This document shows, piece after piece, positions 40,496 through 50,273 of a DNA stretch of 64,000 nucleotides. The notes under the pieces are model-generated. The model searched no databases and had not been told where the DNA came from. It saw nothing but the letters and a program-made list of their open reading frames with translations. Position 1 is the first letter of the stretch. Each line of letters opens with the position of its first letter. Source of the stretch: CBFHND01 sp965657085. Lineage in GTDB: Bacteria > Pseudomonadota > Alphaproteobacteria > Rhodobacterales > Rhodobacteraceae. The stretch lies in the NCBI GenBank assembly GCA_965657085.1, contig CBFHND010000014.1, forward strand, positions 22,561-86,560. Reading direction: 5' to 3'. Made by a program: the position numbers and the translations under genes.

Positions 40496-42979
40496 TCAGT
40501 AAAGCCCACCCGAGCTAAGCGTGCCGAAGTTGGCCTTTGGTCCTACAACCGCCTTCTTGCTGGTCGAGGTCGTGACCTGCTTGCCGGTGGCCTGACCCAC
40601 TTCCTCGAACAACGGCAGATCGGCCCCCATGGCAAAGCCGCCATCGAAGGTGATGCCAAAGATCGGCTGTTCGCCGTCGCGGAAGTATTCGGCCACCACG
40701 TTGTCGCCGGTCGCATCATCGCTGAGCCGTGCGCCGGTGAAACGGTCGATCTTGATGAAGGTTCCGCCCGGGGGCACGTCGAACTGGCCGCCGCCGTATT
40801 TCTTGGTCGCTTCCTTCATGAAACGCTGGAACACCGGGCCGCAGGTGCCACCGCCGGTGGCGCCCTTGCCCATGTTGCGGGGCGTGTCATAGCCGATGTA
40901 GCAGCCCGCGACGATGTTGCTGGTGAAGCCCACGAACCACACGTCCTTGCTGTCGTTGGTGGTGCCGGTCTTGCCCGCTGTCGGCACGCCAAGGTTCACC
41001 GCCTTGCGCGCGGTGCCGCGGTCCACCACCCCTGTCAACATCGAGGTCAGCTGATAGGCGGTGATCGGGTCCATCACCCGCTCGCGGTCCGAAATCACCC
41101 GTGGTGCGAGGCCAGGGTCGAGGCTGGCCAACTGGCAATCCGCGCATTTGCGGCGGTCATGGCGATAGATCGTGCGGCCATAGCGGTCCTGCACCCGGTC
41201 CACCAGTGTTGGCTGCACCCGTTCGCCCCCGTTTGCGAACATCGCGTAGGCCGCGACCATCTGGTACAACGTCGTTTCCTCGGACCCCAACGAGTTCGCA
41301 AGGAAGCGGCCCATGTTGTCATAGACCCCGAATTTCTCGGCGTAATCGGCCACCGTGTCCATGCCGACCTCTTCGGCCAGACGGATGGTCATCAGGTTCC
41401 GCGATTGTTCGATGCCGGTGCGCAGGGGCGTGGGGCCGTAAAACTTGTTGGACGAGTTCTTGGGCCGCCACAGGCCTTGCGGAGTGTTGATTTCGATCGG
41501 GGCGTCCACGACGATGGTCGCAGGCGTATAGCCACTGTCGAGGGCCGCGGCATAAACAAACGGCTTAAAGCTTGAGCCCGGCTGGCGCTTGGCCTGCGTG
41601 GCGCGGTTGAACACCGAATGCTGGTAGGAAAATCCGCCCTGCATGGCGATCACCCGGCCCGTGTCCACGTCCATGGCGACGAAGCCGCCCTGCACTTCGG
41701 GCACCTGCCGCAGCGACCATGCGCCTTCGCGCTGGCGCACGTGCACCACGTCGCCCACGGAAAAGTTGTCAAAGAAGTTGCCCTTCATCCACTTGATGTC
41801 GCTGCGCGCCACATCGCCTTCGCCCTGCCCTTCGATGCCAAGGCCCAGTGTCTGATCTGCAATGGCGCGCACCACCGCCGGGTACCATTTGCCGCCCAGA
41901 TCGATGTCGCGGGCCACGGCCACCCCGTTCAGCGCCTCTTCCCACGCATCGCCAACAGCCACTTCAGAGGGGATCGTCTTGCCCGTCCCGCGCCAGATTG
42001 ACCGCCCCCGGTCATAGTTTTCAAGCTGGCGACGCAGGGCTTCGGCGGCGATGGGCTGCATTTCCTGATCGATGGTCGCGCGCACGGTCAGACCGCCGGT
42101 GAAAAACTCGCCCTCGCCAAAGTTCTCGGACAGTTGGCGGCGGATTTCGTCGGTGAAATAGTCGCGCGGCGGCAGTTCGGCCTTGAAGCTTTCGAAATCA
42201 CCGTTCTGTACGGATTTCAAAGGCGCCGCGCGCTGGGTTTCATAAACGGCTTCGGTCAGATAGCCGTTCTCCATCATTTCCTTCAGAACGAAATTGCGGC
42301 GGGTCAACAGGCGGTCCTTGCGACGCACCGGGTGATAGTCCGACGGCGCCTTTGGCAGGCTGGCCAGCGTTGCGGCCTCGTGCGGGGCCAATTCCGACAG
42401 GGTCTTGTTGAAATAGGTCTGGCTGGCCGCGGCCACGCCATAGCTGTTCTGCCCGAGGAAGATCTCGTTCAGGTAAAGTTCGAGAATCTTTTCCTTGTCG
42501 AGGGTTTCCTCGATCCGGGCCGCAAGGATGATTTCCTTGATCTTGCGCTCGGCTTGCCGGTCGCCCGACAAAAGAAAGTTCTTCATCACCTGCTGAGTGA
42601 TCGTGGAGGCCCCGCGCACATCGCGCCCGCGCGAGCGCACCGCATCAAAGGCCGCCGCGGCGATGCCGCGCAGGTCATAACCGTCGTGGGTGTAGAAATT
42701 CTTGTCTTCCGCGCTGATGAAGGCCTGCTTGATCAGCGGCGGGATTGTGTCGACCGGGGCAAAAAGCCTGCGTTCCTGCGCAAATTCGTCGATGATCTGG
42801 CCCTGACCGCTGTAGATGCGGCTGATGGTGGGGGGCGTGTATTGCGCAAGGCTTTCATGGCTGGGCAGGTCGCGGCCATACATCCAGAAGATCGCACCGA
42901 TGCTCAGGGCCACCATTCCGATGCCCATGGTCAGGGTGGTAAAGATGCCGCCAAAGAACGACAGGATGAATCGGAACAC
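40496..42979 (-). CDS. mrcA: Penicillin-binding protein 1A (bifunctional)
   Basis: 827 residues. N-terminal membrane anchor (FFGGIFTTLTMGIGMVALSI), GT51 glycosyltransferase (FISAEDKNFYTHDGYDLRGI, then GASTITQQVMKN), an OB-like insert and the transpeptidase with SSFK (catalytic Ser), SRN and KTGT motifs. Builds peptidoglycan from lipid II in the periplasm. The C-terminal tail past about 720 is extended. It follows amiC with about 120 bp between, forming a cell-wall block, with prfB behind. Confidence 0.95.
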   Translation of the reverse strand: MFRFILSFFGGIFTTLTMGIGMVALSIGAIFWMYGRDLPSHESLAQYTPPTISRIYSGQGQIIDEFAQERRLFAPVDTIPPLIKQAFISAEDKNFYTHDGYDLRGIAAAAFDAVRSRGRDVRGASTITQQVMKNFLLSGDRQAERKIKEIILAARIEETLDKEKILELYLNEIFLGQNSYGVAAASQTYFNKTLSELAPHEAATLASLPKAPSDYHPVRRKDRLLTRRNFVLKEMMENGYLTEAVYETQRAAPLKSVQNGDFESFKAELPPRDYFTDEIRRQLSENFGEGEFFTGGLTVRATIDQEMQPIAAEALRRQLENYDRGRSIWRGTGKTIPSEVAVGDAWEEALNGVAVARDIDLGGKWYPAVVRAIADQTLGLGIEGQGEGDVARSDIKWMKGNFFDNFSVGDVVHVRQREGAWSLRQVPEVQGGFVAMDVDTGRVIAMQGGFSYQHSVFNRATQAKRQPGSSFKPFVYAAALDSGYTPATIVVDAPIEINTPQGLWRPKNSSNKFYGPTPLRTGIEQSRNLMTIRLAEEVGMDTVADYAEKFGVYDNMGRFLANSLGSEETTLYQMVAAYAMFANGGERVQPTLVDRVQDRYGRTIYRHDRRKCADCQLASLDPGLAPRVISDRERVMDPITAYQLTSMLTGVVDRGTARKAVNLGVPTAGKTGTTNDSKDVWFVGFTSNIVAGCYIGYDTPRNMGKGATGGGTCGPVFQRFMKEATKKYGGGQFDVPPGGTFIKIDRFTGARLSDDATGDNVVAEYFRDGEQPIFGITFDGGFAMGADLPLFEEVGQATGKQVTTSTSKKAVVGPKANFGTLSSGGLY

Positions 42980-43100
42980 GTGCGCGCCCTCGTTGGTTCT
43001 GCTCTGGGTTTGGTTTAGCGCAGCGCGCGAGGAAGTTCAAAACACGATTGCGCGCAGGGTCAGCAGGTTGATGCCGATGCGCCCGTCGCCCTGTTGCGGC

Positions 43101-44321
43101 CTACTGGCGCACCAACGCGCTTTCTGCTGCATCAGCCGCGTACCAGGCAAGGATGCCTTCGGCCATCGCCTCGACCATGACCGCCCGCCAGATCGGATCG
43201 CGCAGGTTTGCCAGATCGCGTTCACTGCTGAGAAATCCAACCTCGATCAGGATCGAGGGGATGTCGGCGCTGGTCAGCACCGAAAAGCCCGCCTCGCGTT
43301 CGGGGCGGCGGTTCATCGGGCCGCCCGCCGCATCCATGGCCGCGATCAGCGCCCGTGCCGCCGTTTGCGCGCGCGGCGCGGTTTCCTGCCGCGCCAGATC
43401 AAGCAGCACGCCCGCCACCTCGTCATCGGCGTCGGTCAGGTCCACGCCCGCAAGGATGTCAGTGCGGTTGTGTTGCCGGGCCAGTTGGCGCGCGGCCTCG
43501 TCGCTGGCCTCGTCCGACAGGGTATAGACGGTGGCCCCCTGCGCACCGCCCTGGCTGAGCGCATCGGCGTGCAGCGATATGAACAGATCCGCACCTGCGC
43601 GGTGGGCAATATCGACACGGCCCGGCAGCGATACAAAGCGGTCATCGGTGCGTGTCAGAACCACCTCGGCCTGGCCTGTGCGGCGCAGTACCTCGGCCAG
43701 CGCCTGAGCGACGCGCAGCATCATATCCTTTTCCTCGACCCCATCGCGCGCCGCACCGGGGTCCACACCGCCGTGGCCGGGATCAATGGCCACGACAAAG
43801 CGGTCGTCTGAAGCGGCGGCGGGCGGTGGGCGGGCTGCGTCTGTCGCCCATTCGGCCCCCTTGGGCACGCCAGCAGCGGCGGCAAAAACTTCGGGGCTTG
43901 CGGTCTTGAGCGTGATTTCAAGCCGCGCCGTACCGGAAGCGGCATCCGTAGGCATGCCGATCACCGTGGGCAGCATCGGTTCGGCCAGATCGACGACCAG
44001 CCGCGACCACCCCGGCAGAAAGGCCCCGAAGCGGACCGCCGCAATGCGCCCCGGTTCGGGCAACAGCATCTCGGGCGTGATTCCGCTCCAATCGGCCTCG
44101 CGGAAATCCACGATGAGGCGCGCAGGCGCATCCAGCGTGAAGACACGAAACGGCACCCCCTGGTTCAGCCCGATGACGATATCCGTGCGCCCGAACCAAC
44201 GATCTTCGATGGCGCTGCTGGCCGGATCAACCCGCGCAAGCGCCGTCAGGTCCTGCGCCTCGGCACGCGGCCCTGCGGCCAGCCCCCAAAGGGCCACAAC
44301 GAGAATGATCAAAGGTCGCAT
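43101..44321 (-). CDS. amiC: N-acetylmuramoyl-L-alanine amidase (AmiC type)
   Basis: 406 residues. Signal peptide MRPLIILVVALWGLAAGPRA, an AMIN domain (about 40-150; RVFTLDAPARLIVDFREADW) for envelope targeting, and an Amidase_3 zinc hydrolase domain. Zinc ligands are in VVAIDPGHGGVDPGAARDG (His), VEEKDMML (Glu) and ISLHADAL (His), with a final Glu in IPSILIEVGFLSS. Splits the septal murein. Start at 44321 by the signal peptide. Same strand as mrcA. Confidence 0.93.
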   Translation of the reverse strand: MRPLIILVVALWGLAAGPRAEAQDLTALARVDPASSAIEDRWFGRTDIVIGLNQGVPFRVFTLDAPARLIVDFREADWSGITPEMLLPEPGRIAAVRFGAFLPGWSRLVVDLAEPMLPTVIGMPTDAASGTARLEITLKTASPEVFAAAAGVPKGAEWATDAARPPPAAASDDRFVVAIDPGHGGVDPGAARDGVEEKDMMLRVAQALAEVLRRTGQAEVVLTRTDDRFVSLPGRVDIAHRAGADLFISLHADALSQGGAQGATVYTLSDEASDEAARQLARQHNRTDILAGVDLTDADDEVAGVLLDLARQETAPRAQTAARALIAAMDAAGGPMNRRPEREAGFSVLTSADIPSILIEVGFLSSERDLANLRDPIWRAVMVEAMAEGILAWYAADAAESALVRQ

Positions 44322-44363
44322 GGTGCCCGGCCTGCCCTGTTTTGCGCGATGATAGGCCACGCG

Positions 44364-45506
44364 TCAGCGCGCGTCCATAAAGGCCTTGAGCCGGGCAAGC
44401 CCCTCTTCGATATCGGCGGTGCTGCGCGCATAGGAAAAGCGCAGGGTCTGGTGGCCGCGCACCGGATCGAAATCCAGCCCCGGCGTCACGGCCACACCTG
44501 CACGGTCAAGGATTTCGGCGGCAAGGGCGCGGCTGTCGTCGGTGATGTCCGACACATCGGCATAGACGTAAAAGGCCCCGTCGGGCGGTGCGATGCGGGC
44601 AAAGCCCGCTTTGGGCAGACCGTCCAGCATCAGCGCGCGGTTGGCGCGGTACACATCCATGTTGGCCTGCAATTCGTCCTGCGCATCCATGGCCGCAAGG
44701 GCCGCGATCTGCGCAGCATGGGGGGCGCAGATGAACATGTTCTGTGCCAGCCGTTCGATCACGCGCACATGATCCTCGGGCACGACCATCCAGCCGACGC
44801 GCCAGCCAGTCATGCTGAAATACTTGGAAAAGGAGTTGATCACATAGGCCTCGTCTGTGATCTGCAGCGCCGTGACAGCCTTGGCCTCGTATTCGATGCC
44901 GTGGTAAATCTCGTCGCTGATGAAGGCCGCGCCTTGTGCGGCACAGGCCTCGATCAGTGCGCGCATCGCGCCCGCGTCCAGCATGGTCCCGGTGGGATTC
45001 GCAGGCGAGGCAACCATCAGCCCCGCAAGATCCATCTCCGCAAAGTCCGCTGGCACAGGTTGAAAGCGGTTTTCCGCCGCCGTGGGCAGGTCCACCGGAT
45101 CAAGGTCAAGCGCGCGCAGGATCTGGCGATAGCTGGGATAGCCCGGCGCGCCGATGCCCACACGGTCGCCCGTGTCAAAAAGCGCGGTAAACGCGAGGAT
45201 GAAGGCCCCCGAGGACCCCGGCGTGATGATCACCCGCGCCGGGTCAAGATCGACGTTATACCAGTCTGCATAGAGTTTCGCGATGCGCGCCCGCAGCGCA
45301 GGCAGGCCAAGCGCCACGGTATAGCCCAGGGGCCCCTCCTCCATCGCCGCAGCCAGCGCACGGGTGGCCGCGCGTGGTGCGCCGGTGCCGGGTTGGCCCA
45401 CTTCCATGTGGATGACGTGGCGGCCCGCTGCCTCGGCGCGGGCGGCGGACTGCATGACATCCATCACAATGAAGGGATCGACTGCACTGCGTCTTGAGGT
45501 CTTCAT
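44364..45506 (-). CDS. PLP-dependent aminotransferase, class I/II
   Basis: 380 residues, fold type I. PLP Lys in INSFSKYFSMTGWRVGWMVV; substrate and cofactor contacts in ASPANPTGTML and SDEIYHGIEYEA; the Arg near the end in LRFSYARS. Similar to AspC-like or alanine/aromatic transaminases; amino-donor unknown. AGGA 8 nt ahead of the ATG at 45506 (the frame opens earlier with GTG). Only 23 bp separate this start from the divergent protease gene. Confidence 0.88.
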   Translation of the reverse strand: MKTSRRSAVDPFIVMDVMQSAARAEAAGRHVIHMEVGQPGTGAPRAATRALAAAMEEGPLGYTVALGLPALRARIAKLYADWYNVDLDPARVIITPGSSGAFILAFTALFDTGDRVGIGAPGYPSYRQILRALDLDPVDLPTAAENRFQPVPADFAEMDLAGLMVASPANPTGTMLDAGAMRALIEACAAQGAAFISDEIYHGIEYEAKAVTALQITDEAYVINSFSKYFSMTGWRVGWMVVPEDHVRVIERLAQNMFICAPHAAQIAALAAMDAQDELQANMDVYRANRALMLDGLPKAGFARIAPPDGAFYVYADVSDITDDSRALAAEILDRAGVAVTPGLDFDPVRGHQTLRFSYARSTADIEEGLARLKAFMDAR

Positions 45507-45529
45507 GGTCACGGTCCTATGGTGTGGTC

Positions 45530-46888
45530 ATGGCTTCATTTCGCGCTTTGCTTCGTTCGTCAATGGCTGGCCCCTTTGCGGTGCTGTTGCTGGTGCTGTT
45601 TGTGCTGGCGCAGCCCGCGCGGGCGATCCAGCTGTTGCGCGATGCCGATATCGAATACGGGCTGAAACAGATCGCCACGCCGATCCTGAAGGCGGCGGGC
45701 CTGTCGCCTTCGCGGGTCAAAATCCTCGTGGTGAACGACAGTGCGCTGAATGCCTTTGTTGTCAGCAACGACGTGATTTTCCTTAACTACGGGCTGATCA
45801 ACCGCAGCAAGGACGCGGCAATGTTGCAGGCGGTGCTGGCGCATGAGGCCGCGCACATCGCCAATGGCCACATCACCCGGCGCATCAGCAATATCGGTGC
45901 ATCGCGCACTGCCGCGGGGCTTGGTATCGCGCTGGCCGCGATCGCCGCAGCGCTGGGTGCCGGTGAGGGAGCTGCGGGCCTTGCCATCGGCAGTCAAAGT
46001 GCCGCGCAACGGACGTTTTTGCGTCACACGCGGGCGGAAGAAGCGTCAGCCGATCAATCGGGCGTGCGGTATCTGCGCAGCGCCGGTGTCAGCCCGCAAG
46101 GTATGCTGGATGTGCTGGACCTTTTTCGCGGGCAGGATGCGCTGTCTGAATCGCGTCAGGATGCGTATGTGCGTTCGCACCCTTTGTCGCGGGACCGTAT
46201 CCGCGCAATGCAGGCCTATGCCCAAGCCTATGGCAATACCCCGGCCCCCAACCCCACGACCGCCTATTGGTTCGCGCGGGTAAAGGGCAAGCTGAGTGCT
46301 GCCACGCGCGCGCCCAGCTGGACGCTGCGGCGGCTGGGCGACAGTGGCTACAAGGATGTGCGACTGTTGCGCGAGGCCATGGCCCAATCGCGCCAGTCAG
46401 GCACCAAGAAAGCCTTGCGCGCCATTGATGCGGCCATCGCCGCCCGACCCACAGACCCCTATTTCCATGACATGCGCGGCGACATCCTGATGGATGCACG
46501 CCAATTCAACGCCGCCATGGGGGCATATGGGCGTGCGGTGAAATTGGCACCCCGCGAAGGATTGATACTTGCAGGCTATGGCCGTGCGTTGATGGCCAGT
46601 GGCAATGTGTCGGCGGCCCGTATCGCCCTTGAGAAAAGCCGCGCCATCGATTTTCGAGACGGCTCCATGCTGCGCGATCTGAGCGTGGCCTATGCCAAGT
46701 CGGGCCAGACCGGAATGGCGGCCCTTGTCACGGCCGAACGTTACGCGTTGTCAGGGCGTTTTGCCGATGCAGGCATCCACGCCAAGCGCGCGTCGGCCCT
46801 GCTTGATCGTGGCTCTGGCCCTTGGCAAAGGGCGCAGGATGTGTTGATTGCTTCGGAACGTGTCGCAAAACAGAAAAAACGGAGATAA
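45530..46888 (+). CDS. Periplasmic M48 metalloprotease with TPR domain (BepA/YfgC-like)
   Basis: 452 residues. Signal/anchor AGPFAVLLLVLFVLAQPARA, catalytic AVLAHEAAHIANGHITRR (HExxH, HEAAH), third-ligand segment RAEEASADQSGVRYL, then TPR repeats from about 280 (PYFHDMRGDILMDARQFNAA, MGAYGRAVKLAPREGL). BepA-like proteins act as chaperone-proteases on stalled outer-membrane proteins. Start at 45530; the longer frame begins with TTG. Followed after 3 bp by a DsbA-like gene, forming an envelope-folding unit. Confidence 0.88.
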   Translation: MASFRALLRSSMAGPFAVLLLVLFVLAQPARAIQLLRDADIEYGLKQIATPILKAAGLSPSRVKILVVNDSALNAFVVSNDVIFLNYGLINRSKDAAMLQAVLAHEAAHIANGHITRRISNIGASRTAAGLGIALAAIAAALGAGEGAAGLAIGSQSAAQRTFLRHTRAEEASADQSGVRYLRSAGVSPQGMLDVLDLFRGQDALSESRQDAYVRSHPLSRDRIRAMQAYAQAYGNTPAPNPTTAYWFARVKGKLSAATRAPSWTLRRLGDSGYKDVRLLREAMAQSRQSGTKKALRAIDAAIAARPTDPYFHDMRGDILMDARQFNAAMGAYGRAVKLAPREGLILAGYGRALMASGNVSAARIALEKSRAIDFRDGSMLRDLSVAYAKSGQTGMAALVTAERYALSGRFADAGIHAKRASALLDRGSGPWQRAQDVLIASERVAKQKKRR

Positions 46889-46891
46889 CAG

Positions 46892-47644
46892 ATGATTTTA
46901 GCCCGTATGTTTGCAGCCATTGTCGGGCTGTCTGTTGCCCTTGTCCTGCCTGTTGCCGCGCTGGACCTCAGCCAGATGACCGACGAAGAGCGTCAGGTCT
47001 TCCGCGAGGAAGTGCGCGCCTATCTGATGGACAATCCGCAGGTGATCATCGAGGCGGTGACACTGCTGGAAGAACGCCAGGCCGAGGCGCAGACACAGGC
47101 CGATCTGAACCTGGTGTCGGACAATGCCGAGGCGATCTTTGACGACGGATTTTCATGGGTTGGCGGCAACCCTGAAGGTGACATCACGCTGGTCGAGTTC
47201 CTGGATTACAAATGCGGCTATTGCAAACGGGCGCATGGCGAGGTGGCCAAATTGCTGTCGACGGATGGCAACATCCGCCTGATCGTGAAGGAATTCCCCA
47301 TTCTGGGCGAGCAATCCATGCTGGCGTCGCGCTTTGCCATTGCGGTGAAACTGGTCGAGGGCGGGGACGCCTACAAGGCTGTGGGCGATGCGCTGATGAC
47401 CGTGAATGGCGATATCAGCCTTCCGGTGCTGCGCCGCCTGTCGAATACGCTGGGCATGGACACCGCCGCCATCGAGGCGCGCATGGACAGCGACGAGGTC
47501 ACGGCAGAGATTTCGGCCACCCGTGCGCTGGCGCAGAAACTGTCGATCTCGGGCACGCCGACATTCGTGCTTGAGGACGAAATGCTGCGCGGGTATCTGC
47601 CCTATGACCAGATGATGCTTATCGTCGACGAAAAGCGGGGCTGA
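46892..47644 (+). CDS. Periplasmic DsbA/ScsC-like thiol-disulfide protein
   Basis: 250 residues. Signal peptide MILARMFAAIVGLSVALVLP with cleavage before or near LDLSQM, an N-terminal helix (LLEERQAEAQTQADLN) and a thioredoxin fold with the CGYC active site in FLDYKCGYCKRAHGE and cis-Pro in SGTPTF. Likely catalyses disulfide formation or isomerisation in the periplasm. The N-terminal helix is typical for trimeric ScsC relatives. Directly downstream of the BepA-like gene. Confidence 0.88.
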   Translation: MILARMFAAIVGLSVALVLPVAALDLSQMTDEERQVFREEVRAYLMDNPQVIIEAVTLLEERQAEAQTQADLNLVSDNAEAIFDDGFSWVGGNPEGDITLVEFLDYKCGYCKRAHGEVAKLLSTDGNIRLIVKEFPILGEQSMLASRFAIAVKLVEGGDAYKAVGDALMTVNGDISLPVLRRLSNTLGMDTAAIEARMDSDEVTAEISATRALAQKLSISGTPTFVLEDEMLRGYLPYDQMMLIVDEKRG

Positions 47645-47670
47645 TCCCAAGGCCGCGTTCCGCGACGCGA

Positions 47671-47731
47671 TTTTTCAGGGGGCTCTGCCCCCGTCCTGCG
47701 GACTCCCCCGAGGTATTTGATGCAAAAGGAA
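47671..47731. repeat. Dispersed intergenic palindromic repeat, copy B
   Basis: TTTTTCAGGGGGCTCTGCCC, then CCGTCC-TGC-GGAC and CTCCCCCGAGGTATTTGAT. Same layout as copy A at 3468-3530: first hairpin GGGGGC-TCT-GCCCCC, second small hairpin, then a C-run and the word TATTT. Again between two convergent genes (dsbA-like and ispG). The middle hairpin differs in sequence yet remains paired. Confidence 0.7.
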
Positions 47732-47735
47732 AGCC

Positions 47736-48869
47736 TTACTCGGCGGCTTTCTCTGCGGCCTTTTCCTCGGCTTCGATGGCGGCCGCGCGGGCTTCGACCT
47801 GTTCGACGATATGATCAACCATCTGGGCGTTGTCCATCTTGTGGCTTTGTTTGCCTGCCAGATAGACCATGCCCGACCCCGCCCCGCCGCCGGTAAAGCC
47901 AACGTCGGTCATCAGCGCCTCGCCCGGGCCATTCACCACGCAGCCGATGATGGACAGGCTCATGGGGGTCTTGATATGGGCCAGCCGATCTTCGAGGGTT
48001 TCCACGGTCTTGATCACGTCAAAGCCCTGGCGCGCGCAGCTGGGGCAGCTGATGATGTTCACACCGCGGTGGCGCAGGCCCAGCGATTTGAGGATTTCAT
48101 AGCCGACCTTGACCTCTTCGACCGGGTCCGCGCTGAGCGAGACGCGGATCGTGTCGCCGATGCCCATCCACAGCAGGTTGCCGAGGCCGATGGCCGATTT
48201 GATCGTGCCGGAGGTCAGCCCACCCGCTTCGGTGATGCCGAGATGGATGGGGGCGTCCGTGGCCTCGGCCAGTTTCTGGTATGCGGCGGCGGCCATGAAA
48301 ACATCCGAGGCCTTGCAGCTGATCTTGAACTCGTGAAAATCGTTGTCTTGCAGGATCTTGATGTGGTCGAGCCCGCTTTCCACCATCGCGTCGGGCGTGG
48401 GTTCGCCGTATTTGTCGAGCAGGTGTTTTTCCAGGCTGCCGGCGTTCACGCCGATGCGGATCGAGCAGTTGTGATCGCGCGCGGCCTTGATGACCTCACG
48501 CACCCGTTTTTCATCTCCGATGTTGCCGGGGTTGATGCGCAGGCAGGCGGCACCGGCCTCGGCGGCCTCGATCCCGCGTTTGTAGTGGAAATGGATGTCG
48601 GCCACGAGCGGCACGGGGCTTTCGCGCACGATTTCCTTCATGGCGCGCGACGACGCCTCGTCCGGCACGCTGACCCGCACGATGTCGGCGCCTGCCTCGG
48701 CGGCGGCCTGGATTTGCGCCACGGTGGCGGCCACATCAGTCGTCAGCGTGTTGGTCATGGTCTGCACGGTGATGGGCGCATCGCCCCCCACAGGCACATT
48801 GCCCACCATGATCTGGCGGCTTTCCCGGCGGTAGATATTGCGCCACGGGCGAATGTGGTTCAGCGACAT
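47736..48869 (-). CDS. ispG: 4-hydroxy-3-methylbut-2-enyl-diphosphate synthase
   Basis: 377 residues, the [4Fe-4S] enzyme of the MEP isoprenoid pathway. TIM-barrel start ([32 protein letters not shown]), [14 protein letters not shown] and [11 protein letters not shown]. The cluster ligands are in [13 protein letters not shown] and [12 protein letters not shown] with Glu. The C-terminus ends in an Ala/Glu-rich helix ([12 protein letters not shown]). GGAGG precedes the start. It follows rodZ on the same strand, a conserved pairing. Confidence 0.95.
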   Translation of the reverse strand: MSLNHIRPWRNIYRRESRQIMVGNVPVGGDAPITVQTMTNTLTTDVAATVAQIQAAAEAGADIVRVSVPDEASSRAMKEIVRESPVPLVADIHFHYKRGIEAAEAGAACLRINPGNIGDEKRVREVIKAARDHNCSIRIGVNAGSLEKHLLDKYGEPTPDAMVESGLDHIKILQDNDFHEFKISCKASDVFMAAAAYQKLAEATDAPIHLGITEAGGLTSGTIKSAIGLGNLLWMGIGDTIRVSLSADPVEEVKVGYEILKSLGLRHRGVNIISCPSCARQGFDVIKTVETLEDRLAHIKTPMSLSIIGCVVNGPGEALMTDVGFTGGGAGSGMVYLAGKQSHKMDNAQMVDHIVEQVEARAAAIEAEEKAAEKAAE

Positions 48870-48938
48870 GAAAGCCTCCGGCAGGAACAGATACTGTCAG
48901 GTAAGGTAGACACTTGCAGGCGGCGCTGCAATGGCGGG

Positions 48939-50162
48939 TTAGTCTTGGGCGGTGACGGACTGCGCCTTGGCATCGGCATAGCGCACCAGACCTTCGTCGG
49001 TTGAGACGTCAACCGGCAAGTAGGTTTCCTTGAGGCCCGCAATCTCCAGCGGCAGATTCGAGGTGACGGAGCCAGATGGACCAACCGGGCCATAGAACTT
49101 GCCATTCATCTCGAAGTAAATCGCACCGCTTTCGCCTGTGCGCAGGGTGGGTGCTTCTTCGGTCTGGGGGGCGGTCCAGCTGTCGCCAGGCTGCATCACA
49201 GCCTCGTAAATCACAGTGCCGTCTGCACCGCGTACGCGCACCCAGCTGGGGCGCACCGCGACCATCTGCAAGGCGGGGCTTTCGTCTTCGACAACCTGTG
49301 GAACCGATGGCACCGACAGGCTGGGCGCTGCGCCGGCCAAAGTGGCGCCCAAAGCAGGCGCGTCATGATCGGGGGGCGCGAAATTGCCAACCGACCGTGG
49401 ATCGATGGAGGCGATGGGAGCATCGCGGGCCACCAGAACCGGCACGTCCAGAGCTTGCGGACGGTAGAGGCGATCAAGCGCATCGCCCCGTGGCGCCTCA
49501 AGAAGGTTGGGCGCGGCAGAGGCGATTTCACCGGCGGCGGGCTCGGCCACGCCAGCGCCCTGCAACGGATCAAGATCGGAGAGCACCACCGGCGTCTGAT
49601 CGACCGGGGCGACCTGCACGCGCTGCACTTCCTGCAAGACCGAATAGCCGCCAAAGCCGATGGCCCCGATCAATGCGATCAGAACCAGCGATGATCCGAT
49701 GGCGCCGGGTTCGATACGGCTGAAGAGTGCCTCCCCTGAGGGGGCGAAGGGGGTGCTGGGCGCTGCAAAGATGTCCATGCCACCTCGGTCGCGGTTCAGG
49801 CGATCCTCGCGGCTGGGTTTTTTGATCACCGATGCTTCGGCAGACATGCCGTGGGCCACGGAGAACCCGCTTTCGGTACAAAAGGCGGCAAAGGCACGGT
49901 CGGGGTCCATGTTGAGATAGCGCGCATAGGACCGCACGTAGCCTGCGATGAAACCGGGCGTGTCAAAGGCATCGGGGTCCGCGTTTTCGATGGCCGCGAT
50001 ATAGCTGGCCTTGATCCGCAGTTCGCGTTGGACATCGAGAAGGGATTTGCCAAGGGTGGCGCGTTCGCCGCGCATCACATCGCCAAGGCGCAATTCAAAA
50101 TCATCGAACCCTTTGGGTTCGACATTTTCGTCAATGATCTTGGGTGACTTGCGCCCGATCAT
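48939..50162 (-). CDS. rodZ: RodZ-like cell-shape protein with helix-turn-helix
   Basis: 407 residues. Cytoplasmic HTH of the HTH_25 kind (about 22-95: LGDVMRGERATLGKSLLDVQ, IKASYIAAIENADPDAF, YVRSYARYLNMDP), a linker, one membrane helix (SSLVLIALIGAIGFGGYSVL, about 165-185), and a periplasmic beta domain at the C-terminus (RPSWVRVRGADGTVIYEAVM, DUF4115). RodZ links MreB filaments to the wall-building machinery. Upstream of ispG on the same strand with about 70 bp between. Confidence 0.88.
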   Translation of the reverse strand: MIGRKSPKIIDENVEPKGFDDFELRLGDVMRGERATLGKSLLDVQRELRIKASYIAAIENADPDAFDTPGFIAGYVRSYARYLNMDPDRAFAAFCTESGFSVAHGMSAEASVIKKPSREDRLNRDRGGMDIFAAPSTPFAPSGEALFSRIEPGAIGSSLVLIALIGAIGFGGYSVLQEVQRVQVAPVDQTPVVLSDLDPLQGAGVAEPAAGEIASAAPNLLEAPRGDALDRLYRPQALDVPVLVARDAPIASIDPRSVGNFAPPDHDAPALGATLAGAAPSLSVPSVPQVVEDESPALQMVAVRPSWVRVRGADGTVIYEAVMQPGDSWTAPQTEEAPTLRTGESGAIYFEMNGKFYGPVGPSGSVTSNLPLEIAGLKETYLPVDVSTDEGLVRYADAKAQSVTAQD

Positions 50163-50273
50163 GTCCCTGCCCCGTTTCCCGAAATGCTGCCGAACCGCCC
50201 CAAGCGATTCGACGCAGGCCTTTTGTTAAGCACACCCTAACACAAGGCAATGGGAATTACACGTATTCAGGGA

